Assembly (NCBI RefSeq): GCF_000753795.1
Contig: NZ_JPEO01000003.1
Location: forward strand, 186,001 to 250,000
Source of the DNA: Shewanella mangrovi
GTDB lineage: Bacteria > Pseudomonadota > Gammaproteobacteria > Enterobacterales > Shewanellaceae
Length of the DNA: 64,000 bases
Direction: 5' to 3'
Shown: piece after piece, positions 44,915-52,705 of the stretch
Numbering within the stretch: the stretch's first letter is position 1
Layout of the letters: each line of letters starts with the position of its first letter
Position numbers and translations under genes: made by a program
The notes under the pieces: generated by a model
Seen by the model: only the letters and a program-made list of their open reading frames with translations
Databases searched by the model: none
Told to the model about the DNA's origin: nothing

Positions 44915-44985
44915 CTAACCATTGGTCTAATATAGTTCAATCGGCCCCAAGTTGCCCAAAAGGTAAAGTCAAATTCAGCCAATAA

Positions 44986-45010
44986 AAAAGCCACCCTAAG
45001 GTGGCTTTTC
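44986..45010 (-). terminator. Terminator of metA
   Basis: AAAAGCCACC / GGTGGCTTTT is a perfect 10-bp stem with a short loop; on the minus strand it is followed by TTTTTT. It ends metA and isolates the operon promoter that follows. Confidence 0.85.
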
Positions 45011-45025
45011 TTAACGCGATAGTGC

Positions 45026-45967
45026 TCAGGCTTTTTCCCAAGGGGTAATAGCACTGAGATCGCTCAAATCATATGGCGTCAACTGGTAGACGTAATAGTT
45101 GAGCCAGTTACTGATCAACAAGTTGCCGTGGCCGAACCAGCGCCCTAGCGGCTCTTTCGTCGGATCATTATCACGGAAATAGTTGGCCGGAACTTCTGGA
45201 TTAATGCCGGCTTCCAAGTCGCGGAAATATTCATCTCGCAAAGTGCCTTTGCGATATTCAGGATGCCCCATCACAAACAGATTACGGTTGTCATTGCTGA
45301 TAACAATATAAGCACCGGCCGCTTCAGACTCCGCCAACACGGTCAAATTAGGATCTGCTTTCAGTTCATCAACGTCCATCTGCGCATAACGTGAATGCGG
45401 TGCATAAAACACATCATCGAACCCACGCAGTAACGGTACGTGCGCTTTAATCCGCTGATGTTCAAACACACCAGAACACTTACGCTCCATGATTTTACGT
45501 TTGAGGCCATAGAGATGGAATAGCCCCGCATGCGCCGCCCAGCAGAGGAACAACACCGACACTACGTGCGTCTGCGACCAGTCAATCACCTCTTTGATGT
45601 GATCCCAATACGTGACCTCTTCAAAATCGAGTTGGCCGAGTGGCGCTCCCGTAATAATCAGACCGTCATAATTCTTATGTTTGATCTCCTCAAAATCACG
45701 ATAAAAGGTGTTGAGATGATCCATAGGCGTATGTTTCGAGACTTTGTCGTGAATGCGCAGCAGGTCAATATCTATCTGCAGCGGCGAGTTACTCAACAAG
45801 CGCAATAGCTGAGTTTCGGTCTCGATTTTGTTCGGCATCAAGTTGAGGATCAGTACCTTCATCGGTCTGATATCCTGATTAGCGGCACGCGTTTCTGACA
45901 TCACGAAGATGTTTTCAGATTCGAGAATACTCGCGGCAGGTAAATCATCAGGTATTTTTACGGGCAT
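45026..45967 (-). CDS. metA: Homoserine O-succinyltransferase MetA
   Basis: A 313-residue first enzyme of the methionine branch, which acylates homoserine. The catalytic residues keep the E. coli numbering: C142 in [17 protein letters not shown]235 and E237 in [11 protein letters not shown]. The N-terminus ([15 protein letters not shown]) and [20 protein letters not shown] are typical. Length is close to E. coli (309). Whether the acyl donor is succinyl- or acetyl-CoA cannot be fixed from these residues alone, but close resemblance to the enterobacterial enzyme favours succinyl. TAGAGG precedes the ATG. A candidate MetJ operator lies upstream. Confidence 0.95.
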   Translation of the reverse strand: MPVKIPDDLPAASILESENIFVMSETRAANQDIRPMKVLILNLMPNKIETETQLLRLLSNSPLQIDIDLLRIHDKVSKHTPMDHLNTFYRDFEEIKHKNYDGLIITGAPLGQLDFEEVTYWDHIKEVIDWSQTHVVSVLFLCWAAHAGLFHLYGLKRKIMERKCSGVFEHQRIKAHVPLLRGFDDVFYAPHSRYAQMDVDELKADPNLTVLAESEAAGAYIVISNDNRNLFVMGHPEYRKGTLRDEYFRDLEAGINPEVPANYFRDNDPTKEPLGRWFGHGNLLISNWLNYYVYQLTPYDLSDLSAITPWEKA

Positions 45968-46079
45968 CTTTCGCCTCTACGACATCGATAAGCGCTATTG
46001 CGCTGGAAAACACATATTCCGGTGTGCAGATGACACATCACGACTGCAACAAAGAACCACCAAAACTTTCTAAGCTTAG

Positions 46080-46122
46080 ATCATACATAAAGACTTCTGG
46101 ATGTCTATACATCCATGTTTAT
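46080..46122 (-). promoter_or_regulatory. Candidate MetJ operator and promoter of metA
   Basis: Tandem 8-base units AGACTTCT (46091-46098), GGATGTCT (46099-46106) and ATACATCC (46107-46114) match the MetJ box AGACGTCT at 7, 6 and 5 of 8 positions. They overlap a minus-strand -35 TAGACA (46107-46102), and a -10 TATGAT (46085-46080) follows with a 16-base spacer. Binding of MetJ with S-adenosylmethionine would block this promoter (inference). Confidence 0.65.
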
Positions 46123-46183
46123 TTCTTGAGGTGAGCTGAGCTAACTTCTATCATGTCACTTTATTCTCTATCGCGTTGAAACC

Positions 46184-46930
46184 ATGACTGAAACTACAGC
46201 GATTCTGGTGGGCGCCAGTTCTATGTTAAGCAAGGAAATTGCGAAACGGCTTTCAGCTTCCGGAATGAAGTTAGTATTACTGGCACAGGATACTGCCAGC
46301 CTTGACGATGTACTCACACAATTGCCAGAAACAACCCAAGTGTTTCCGCTCAATATTGCCGATGCCGAGCAAACAATCACGCAACTGCAGCAAGTATGGC
46401 AGCAAGTCGGCGGCGCACAACTGGTGTTGGTCAACACAGGCTTGAACTCCTACCACCCTGACCTGCCGTGGCAGTTGGAGCAGGAAATCATCGACGTCAA
46501 TGTCAAAGGCTTTGCTGCTGTGTGCAACACCTTTTTCAGGCTGTTTCGTGAGCAGGGTTATGGTCAACTAGCGGCGATTAATTCAATTGCCGGTCTACGA
46601 GGCGGTCCAAGCGTAGCGTTCCACGCTGCAAAAGCCTTCGCTATTAACTATTTAGAAGGTTTGTCGATGCATGCACAGCGCTTAAAGCTACCTATCGACA
46701 TTACCGATATTCAGCTCGGTTTGCTGGATAAGGCGGCCATGCAACACTCACAATTATGGCTGTCGCCGGTTGAGGAAGTCGCTCGGCAAACGGTTAATGC
46801 ATTGCTACGTCGTAAGCGCCGCGTAATTGTCACTAAGCGTTGGGTAACCGTCGCTTGGCTTACACGTTGGCTACCAGAGTACATCTACAATACTCGCCAC
46901 TGGAAGCAGAAGAAAAAACGCAGTAAGTAA
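46184..46930 (+). CDS. Divergent short-chain dehydrogenase-like protein
   Basis: A 248-residue SDR-fold protein. The dinucleotide loop reads ILVGASSMLSKEIAKRL, in which the usual third glycine is missing. The active-site region reads SIAGLRGGPSVAFHAAKAF: Ser and Lys are kept but the catalytic Tyr is Phe. The C-terminus is strongly basic (RRKRRVIVTKRWV, KQKKKRSK) with an aromatic, hydrophobic stretch before it, suggesting membrane association. It may be a non-catalytic or altered SDR. It is divergent from metA with a 216-base gap. No partner is evident. Confidence 0.72.
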   Translation: MTETTAILVGASSMLSKEIAKRLSASGMKLVLLAQDTASLDDVLTQLPETTQVFPLNIADAEQTITQLQQVWQQVGGAQLVLVNTGLNSYHPDLPWQLEQEIIDVNVKGFAAVCNTFFRLFREQGYGQLAAINSIAGLRGGPSVAFHAAKAFAINYLEGLSMHAQRLKLPIDITDIQLGLLDKAAMQHSQLWLSPVEEVARQTVNALLRRKRRVIVTKRWVTVAWLTRWLPEYIYNTRHWKQKKKRSK

Positions 46931-46932
46931 AG

Positions 46933-46960
46933 AAAAAGGCGCCAATTAGCGCCTTTTTTA
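46933..46960. terminator. Bidirectional terminator between SDR gene and ompW
   Basis: AAAAAGGCGC / GCGCCTTTTT is a perfect stem with a 6-base loop, followed by T on the plus strand and by TTTTTCTTT on the minus strand. It can end both the SDR transcript and ompW. Confidence 0.85.
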
Positions 46961-46977
46961 ATATCGCCCCCGCGACA

Positions 46978-47652
46978 TTAGAACACGTAGCCAACGCTCA
47001 CCATGTAAACCCATGGGTCGATATCTGTGCCGATAGTCACTGCTGCGGTGTTTTCGTTGTTATCACCGTAAGCATAGTCAAAAGACACGTCAGAATCGAT
47101 TTGCGCATACCAAATAGAGGCATTAACCAGCAGTTTGTCGGTTACCTGGTAGTCGATACCAACTTGGCCCGCTAAACCCCATGAGTTTTCCATCGACAGG
47201 TTAGACAGCTTGCCGCCTAAATCGTTGGTAAACTTAGTATCAAAGAAATTGGTGTAGTTAACACCCGCACCAATGTACGGACGCACTTTAGACTGCGCAT
47301 CACCGAAATAGTATTGAACCACCAAAGTTGGTGGCAGGTGCTTAGTTTCAGCAATTTTACCCACGCCAGCCAATTTCACATCATGGCTAAATGGTGAAGC
47401 TGCCAACAATTCAACCCCAATATTGTCGGTCAACATATAGCCAAAGTTCAGGCCAAGTTGCGTGTTGTTGCTAACATCAAACTCACCCAGATCGCCCAAA
47501 TCTGGGGTAACAACGTGGTCACTGGACTCATTTGGCGCAACCACTGCCGCACCTGCACGTACGATGATATCACCTGCTTCATGTGCAGTTGCTGCTCCAG
47601 CAGCAGAAAAAAGTGCAGCAGCAATGATTCCTGAAATGATTTTCTTGTCCAT
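46978..47652 (-). CDS. ompW: Outer membrane protein OmpW
   Basis: A 224-residue small outer-membrane beta-barrel. The signal peptide (MDKKIISGIIAAALFSAAG to ATA) is followed by HEAGDIIVRAGAAVVAP, the usual OmpW mature start. An alternating hydrophobic pattern runs throughout, with QLGLNFGYMLTDNIGVELLA and VQYYFGDAQSKVRPYIGAG, and the protein ends in VSVGYVF with the terminal Phe needed for barrel insertion. Length is normal (about 210-220). In E. coli the family is linked to anaerobic metabolism and FNR control, and a perfect FNR box lies upstream here. Confidence 0.93.
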   Translation of the reverse strand: MDKKIISGIIAAALFSAAGAATAHEAGDIIVRAGAAVVAPNESSDHVVTPDLGDLGEFDVSNNTQLGLNFGYMLTDNIGVELLAASPFSHDVKLAGVGKIAETKHLPPTLVVQYYFGDAQSKVRPYIGAGVNYTNFFDTKFTNDLGGKLSNLSMENSWGLAGQVGIDYQVTDKLLVNASIWYAQIDSDVSFDYAYGDNNENTAAVTIGTDIDPWVYMVSVGYVF

Positions 47653-47969
47653 TGTTTCACTCCGTAGCGACTCATGTTCGCATTATTTATCATGTTTTTT
47701 GTAACAAACGCCGCTACCCTGCCAGCTATTTTTAGTAACATCGTTGATCTGGATCAATTTTTATATTTGTCAAAAAAAAGCCTATATTACAATGAATAGT
47801 TGATCACAAAACCACTAAGATCCATTCTAAATATCGCTTATAAATTAAGCTTTTAGACTATTAAAATGACGTTTTTCATAACGATTCGTTATTTTTAGCA
47901 GGGTCAACAGTAAGCAAGTTATGACAGAACTTCTAATACGCTAAGCCAGTGAAAAACACTAATTAAATA
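47653..47969. other. Intergenic region upstream of ompW
   Basis: 317 bases, AT-rich, between ompW and the convergent-side end of the nucleotidyltransferase gene on the same strand. It holds the FNR box at 47744-47757. A TATATT lies at 47772-47777. Nothing coding was seen. Confidence 0.5.
47744..47757. promoter_or_regulatory. Perfect FNR (EtrA) box upstream of ompW
   Basis: TTGAT-CTGG-ATCAA matches the FNR consensus at all ten positions. It lies about 92 bases upstream of the ompW start, which places activation by the oxygen sensor FNR (EtrA in Shewanella) within reach. Confidence 0.85.
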
Positions 47970-48569
47970 CTATAAAATCAGTTTTAAATGTTGATAAATT
48001 TCAAGCCAACCTCTATCCGCTACACGCTGTTGAAATGCGCCGTCAACCGCATGAGGATTTCTTGTCAGTTGCAACGCCAACAATGAGCGCAGATAACCCG
48101 TATGGATAATCTCTACTTGCCCTTGTTTTAATCTGGCGGCAATCGCAGTTTCATGCTCAGGCCAGTAACGCATCGCTTGTAAAACGCCAGTGTAGGGTTG
48201 ATGCTTATGTTTAAGATGCATACGCGCTTGGTTTTTAACTGACCACGCAATGGGCAACCATTGCTTGAGTTGTTGTTGGTAATGCGCTTCTATCCCGTCA
48301 CTCACATCATTTGGGTCAAAATAGATAAGATCTATGTCGTTTAACGCGGTGGTAATGCCGTGGAAACGGTCCCAGACGAGATTTCGAATAAATCCTGCAG
48401 CTATGTAGCCTTGAGGCAGGTTAAGCCTTGCTGCTACGGCTAACGCCCGCATACGAGATTCGCTTTGCCGGAGCCAGCTAATTAACATCTGTTCCAGAGC
48501 GGTATCACTGATGTCACTCAGTTGCTGACGCCATTGTTGAATTTCAACCTCCGTCATTGCCTGTGGCAT
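47970..48569 (-). CDS. Nucleotidyltransferase family protein (DUF925-like)
   Basis: A 199-residue protein of the nucleotidyltransferase fold. The N-terminal helices include LISWLRQSESRMRALAVAAR. The active-site-like region is YIAAGFIRNLVWDRFHG, then LNDIDLIYFDPND, in which the D-x-D pair (DID) is intact. The rest is a helical domain (RYWPEHETAIAARLKQG). The ATG at 48569 is chosen because AAGGAG lies seven bases before it; the longer frame to 48644 crosses the cydX terminator. The molecular substrate is unknown. Confidence 0.82.
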   Translation of the reverse strand: MPQAMTEVEIQQWRQQLSDISDTALEQMLISWLRQSESRMRALAVAARLNLPQGYIAAGFIRNLVWDRFHGITTALNDIDLIYFDPNDVSDGIEAHYQQQLKQWLPIAWSVKNQARMHLKHKHQPYTGVLQAMRYWPEHETAIAARLKQGQVEIIHTGYLRSLLALQLTRNPHAVDGAFQQRVADRGWLEIYQHLKLIL

Positions 48570-48627
48570 CAATTGTCTCCTTAGCCAAGCGCGATTAATT
48601 TGCGTCAAATAAGCGCTGGTTGAAAAA

Positions 48628-48660
48628 CAATAAAGGCCGCCCATGGGCAGCCTTTATGTA
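48628..48660 (-). terminator. Terminator of cydABX
   Basis: On the minus strand, ATAAAGGCTGCC / GGCGGCCTTTAT, with one mismatch, is followed by TTGTTTTT. It lies about 20 bases past the cydX stop. Confidence 0.75.
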
Positions 48661-48678
48661 TGTTACGATGACACGCGT

Positions 48679-48789
48679 TTACTCTTCAGAGCTGCGGTCC
48701 ATGTTCTCAGTATTCTCAAGCCAAAGGGCGTTGATGATACCGAAAGCACATGCTAACAACAGACCCAGTATCCAAGTGAAATACCACAT
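48679..48789 (-). CDS. cydX: Cytochrome bd oxidase small subunit CydX
   Basis: A 36-residue single-span membrane protein, the accessory subunit that stabilises the bd quinol oxidase. It starts MWYFTWILGLLLACAFGI and ends in an acidic tail (MDRSSEE). The WYF-WILG-LLAC-FG pattern is that of E. coli CydX. A strong AAGGAGG lies seven bases before the ATG, and the start is only 13 bases after the cydB stop, so it is co-transcribed with cydAB. Confidence 0.93.
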   Translation of the reverse strand: MWYFTWILGLLLACAFGIINALWLENTENMDRSSEE

Positions 48790-48802
48790 ATTGTTTTCCT
48801 CC

Positions 48803-49960
48803 TTAGTACAGTGAAGTGCTGTTAGCTTCAATGTGTTCGCGGCTTACGCGGCCAAACATCTTGAAGTAAGTCCACAGAGTGTAACCCAGTACAATTGGTA
48901 CGAATACAATCGCCACATAGGTCATTACCGTCAACGTCATTTGGCTTGCAGTCGCATCCCACATGGTCAGGCTGACATTAGGTTCCAGTGATGATGGCAT
49001 CACAAATGGGAACATAGCTACGCCACAGGTCAGGATCACACCGGCAATCGTCAGAGAGCTGAACAGGAACGCAAAACCAGCACGATTCAAACGACTCGTC
49101 AGGAATGTCAGCGCTGCGGCGACAACACCTAGAATTGGGAAAATCCAAGTCAGTGGGTATTTATCGTAGTTCGCCATCCAAGCGCCAGCTTGTACTGTTA
49201 CTTGCTTAACCGTTGGGTCAGAAACCGCATTGCCATCAATAGCTGATGTCAGTACATAACCGTCCATACCGCTTACCCAGAAACCAGCAACAACGAACAG
49301 TACCAATACTAAGATTGACAACAGCTGTGCCATTTTAGAAGCACGTACGCGTACTTCACCTTCTGATTTCATTTGCAACCAGCAAGCACCTTGGGTCATG
49401 AACATACCAGCGCTGATCAAGCCTGCCAGCAACCCGAATGGATTGAGCAGATAAATCAGGTTCAGTAACCAGTTGCTGTCGGCGCCACCGTAGTAAGCAC
49501 GCAGATATTCGTCAAACTGGAACGGTACACCCTGCAGCAAGTTACCAAACGCAACACCGATAACCAATGGTGGTACGAAACCACCTGCAAACAGACACCA
49601 GTCCCACGTTTTACGCCACGTTGGGCTTTCGATTTTTGAACGGTAATCGAAGCCCACTGGACGCAACCACAAACATGCCAGTACCAGAATCATCGCCACA
49701 TAGAAGCCAGAGAAAGATACTGCATACACAGTTGGGAACGCGGCAAACAGTGCACCACCCGCGGTGATCAACCAAACTTGGTTACCATCCCAGTGCGGTG
49801 CGACGGTGTTAATCATCACACGGCGCTCGGTATCGTCTTTACCCACGATAGGCAACAACGCACCAACGCCCATATCAAAGCCATCTGTCACGGAGAAACC
49901 GATCAGCAGTACGCCGAGCAGAGCCCACCAGACAAAGCGTAAAATTTCATAATCAAACAT
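48803..49960 (-). CDS. cydB: Cytochrome bd ubiquinol oxidase subunit II
   Basis: A 385-residue inner-membrane subunit of the high-affinity bd oxidase. The N-terminus (MFDYEILRFVWWALLGVLLI) and DGFDMGVGALLP, with the conserved acidic residues after helix 1, are typical. NTVAPHWDGNQVWLI is a further family block. About nine hydrophobic segments are seen. Length is near E. coli CydB (379). GAGGG precedes the ATG. It lies 16 bases after cydA. Confidence 0.96.
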   Translation of the reverse strand: MFDYEILRFVWWALLGVLLIGFSVTDGFDMGVGALLPIVGKDDTERRVMINTVAPHWDGNQVWLITAGGALFAAFPTVYAVSFSGFYVAMILVLACLWLRPVGFDYRSKIESPTWRKTWDWCLFAGGFVPPLVIGVAFGNLLQGVPFQFDEYLRAYYGGADSNWLLNLIYLLNPFGLLAGLISAGMFMTQGACWLQMKSEGEVRVRASKMAQLLSILVLVLFVVAGFWVSGMDGYVLTSAIDGNAVSDPTVKQVTVQAGAWMANYDKYPLTWIFPILGVVAAALTFLTSRLNRAGFAFLFSSLTIAGVILTCGVAMFPFVMPSSLEPNVSLTMWDATASQMTLTVMTYVAIVFVPIVLGYTLWTYFKMFGRVSREHIEANSTSLY

Positions 49961-49976
49961 GGTCTAATCCCTCTGC

Positions 49977-51548
49977 TCAGGCGTCTAGTTGTTCAAAGTG
50001 ATAGCGGCCGGTCTTAAGCGAGCTAGGACCTTTACGGGCAAACTTGAACATCAAGAACAACTCGATAACCAACAGCACGGTGTAGATCAATGTCGCCAGA
50101 ATGATACTGAACCACAGATCACCCACACTCAGGCTGGAAGCCGACATGAAGGTTGGCAGCATCTCAGACACAGTCCAAGGCTGACGACCATACTCAGCAA
50201 CAAACCAACCACATTCGATCGCAATCCAAGGGAATGGCAAGCTGTACAGTGCCGCTTTAAGCACCCATTTTTTCTCTTCGATTTGATGACGTGTGCTCTG
50301 CCAGAATGCAGCAGCAAACACCAGCAACATCACGAAGCCCAACGCTACCATCACGCGGAAAGCGTAGAACAGCGGTGCAACGGCAGGGATTGAGTCTTTC
50401 GCCGCTGATTTGATCATCTCTTCAGAAGCATCAACCACTTTGTCGGTATAAGGTTTCAGCAACAAGCCATAACCCAAATCAACTTTCTTCTCTTCAAATG
50501 CAGCGACCAGAGCAGCATCTGGTTGTTCACCAGCTTTCTTCGCCGCGCGCAGTTGTTCCAGCAGCGCGTAAGCTTTCATACCGTTACGGATACGTGCTTC
50601 GTGCTCAGCCACTAAGTCGTGAATACCGGTCACTTGTTCATCGATAGAACGCGTCGCGATGATACCCATTGCATAAGGGATCTTGATAGCGAAGTTCGTT
50701 TCCATCTCTTCTTGGTTAGGGTAACCAAATGCGGTAAACGATGCTGGCGCTGGCTCAGTGTGCCATTCAGCTTCTACAGCGGCCAATTTAACGCGCTGCA
50801 CTTCACCCATACGGTAACCTGATTCGTCACCCAGAACGATAACAGACAGGATTGACGCCATACCGAAGCTTGCGGCAATTGCGAATGAACGACGGGCAAA
50901 TGGCAGATCGCGTTTTTTCAAGATGTAGTAAGCAGAGATAGCCAGTACAAACATAGCGCCAGTCACATAACCAGATGCAACGGTGTGTACAAACTTAACT
51001 TGCGCAACAGGGTTCAGCACCAACTCAGCAAAGCTGGTCATTTCCATACGCATAGTTTCATAGTTGAAGACGGAACCGACAGGGTTCTGCATCCAGCCGT
51101 TAGCTACCAGAATCCACAATGCTGACAGGTTAGTCCCCAAAGCAGTCAACCAGGTTACCGCTAAGTGTTGACGTTTTGAGAAACGATCCCAACCAAAGAA
51201 GAACATACCCACAAAGGTAGATTCCAAGAAGAAGGCCATCAAACCTTCAATTGCCAGCGGCGCACCAAAGATGTCGCCTACATAGTGAGAATAGTAAGAC
51301 CAGTTAGTCCCGAACTCGAACTCCATGGTCAAACCGGTAGCAACGCCCAAGGCGAAGTTGATACCGAATAATTTTCCCCAAAACTTGGTCATGTCTTTAT
51401 AAATTTGCTTGTTGGTCATTACATAGAGAGACTCCATGATGGCCAACATAAAAGTCATACCCAAAGTCAGAGGTACAAACAAGAAGTGATACATGGCTGT
51501 CAACGCGAATTGAAAGCGTGAAAGCTCAACAACCTCTCCAACTATCAT
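49977..51548 (-). CDS. cydA: Cytochrome bd ubiquinol oxidase subunit I
   Basis: A 523-residue heme-bearing subunit of the bd quinol:O2 oxidase, which works at low oxygen. The N-terminus [20 protein letters not shown] includes the His ligand (H near 22) of high-spin heme b595. The QN segment [20 protein letters not shown] and the second-half block [14 protein letters not shown] are typical. The quinol-binding Q-loop between helices 6 and 7 is of the long type (about 125 residues, with the [19 protein letters not shown] part). Length equals E. coli CydA (522). AGGAG precedes the ATG. A long gene-free region with a near-consensus FNR site lies upstream. Confidence 0.96.
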   Translation of the reverse strand: MIVGEVVELSRFQFALTAMYHFLFVPLTLGMTFMLAIMESLYVMTNKQIYKDMTKFWGKLFGINFALGVATGLTMEFEFGTNWSYYSHYVGDIFGAPLAIEGLMAFFLESTFVGMFFFGWDRFSKRQHLAVTWLTALGTNLSALWILVANGWMQNPVGSVFNYETMRMEMTSFAELVLNPVAQVKFVHTVASGYVTGAMFVLAISAYYILKKRDLPFARRSFAIAASFGMASILSVIVLGDESGYRMGEVQRVKLAAVEAEWHTEPAPASFTAFGYPNQEEMETNFAIKIPYAMGIIATRSIDEQVTGIHDLVAEHEARIRNGMKAYALLEQLRAAKKAGEQPDAALVAAFEEKKVDLGYGLLLKPYTDKVVDASEEMIKSAAKDSIPAVAPLFYAFRVMVALGFVMLLVFAAAFWQSTRHQIEEKKWVLKAALYSLPFPWIAIECGWFVAEYGRQPWTVSEMLPTFMSASSLSVGDLWFSIILATLIYTVLLVIELFLMFKFARKGPSSLKTGRYHFEQLDA

Positions 51549-52645
51549 TTGTGACTCCTTACATGGTGTACCGTCTATCGTCGTTCATCCCCATCGCAGC
51601 GATAGACGGTGAGCAGGATAGCGTTAGTGTGACATTTTGCTTTTTTTAATTTCGAGTCATAACACTCGAAGAAACATCTCAAAATGATTCGTAGGCGTTC
51701 GATACGTTAGACCAAAGTCCAAAATCGCAATTCGCCCGCAAAAATTTGCTTAAAATCACATTGAAATAAAATTTTGCGTTATCGGTCACATTAATCACTT
51801 GTTCAAAAACAACTTTTTAATTATTTTTCAGCAAGTTAAAACTTAATCAAACCTGAAAACTGCCATCATTTTATACCACCCAGCTTTGACTCAAATCAAT
51901 CAAAGCCTCGAGTTTTAACGGGTTTTGCGGGCAACGACACAGTCAAAATAAAGTCCTATTGACATAGTGTGCCATCAATGCTAGGAAAGCACGAAAAGCG
52001 ATGAAAAATAGGTAAAAACAAGCATTACAACCAATTCACACACCAAACCGCCATAAACACCACTTTTAGTGCGAGATAGTGCAAAATAAAACGCCACATT
52101 GAAAACCAGAACAAATCACAACCTATTGTAAATAAGAATATTATTTAAAAATTTATGACAAATTATCTGCTGCTATCTAAAAACTAGACCTACTTTCAAT
52201 TGAGTCTATCTATTAATTTTTTCTTATGTATAAGCGCCACAGAATTTGCTGCTGAGATGGAATTAATTACTGGCCATTTTTAGCGATTGTCGCCAAGTAC
52301 AAATTATTAACATTATCAATCCTGTGTATTATTCCGTGCAGCCAAAACCAATCGACAACTCCCATAAAAAATAAAAAACAATATTATTCAATAGATTATG
52401 ATTATTTGACTGCTACAAATAAGTAAATTAACACAGCCAAATACACCATTAACTAATGTATAACCTACTGAATCAGCAGCGCTAAATTTAAGAAACGGAA
52501 GTAAATTGGAAAAGACGATAAAACGCGTAAATAAGGCGAACAAAGATATTAATGACGAGATATGCCGAGTTAACACGGTTCCGCAATAAAGCTTTAGATC
52601 TAACCTAATAAAAAATATGGAAAAAGATGGATCTGTTGGAGAAAT
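51549..52645. other. Long AT-rich gene-free region upstream of cydA
   Basis: About 1.1 kb without a supported gene. It is visibly richer in A and T than its surroundings from about 51640 on. A 62-codon minus-strand frame (52388-52576) is hydrophobic but has no ribosome site or family. The cydA promoter must lie here; a near-consensus FNR site is at 51886-51899. The 3' half, toward purL, shows no clear hairpin, repeat or gene remnant. A small RNA or a decayed gene is possible but not shown. Confidence 0.5.
51886..51899. promoter_or_regulatory. Near-consensus FNR/CRP-type site upstream of cydA
   Basis: TTGAC-TCAA-ATCAA matches nine of ten positions of the FNR consensus TTGAT-N4-ATCAA. It lies about 340 bases before cydA, far for a simple activator site but consistent with a long leader or a repressor role. 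Confidence 0.5.
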
Positions 52646-52682
52646 AAAAAAGGCAGATAAAAATTTTATCTGCCTTTTTTGT
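52646..52682 (-). terminator. Terminator of purL
   Basis: A perfect 12-bp stem AGGCAGATAAAA / TTTTATCTGCCT flanked by A-runs and T-runs on both sides, 24 bases past the purL stop. Confidence 0.9.
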
Positions 52683-52705
52683 GACGATATTTAAAATGTT
52701 AGCAA

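Noticed and set aside
52388..52576. 62-codon hydrophobic minus-strand frame in the cydA-purL gap
   Set aside because: No ribosome site, low-complexity AT-rich translation, no recognisable family. Hydrophobic frames arise by chance in such DNA.
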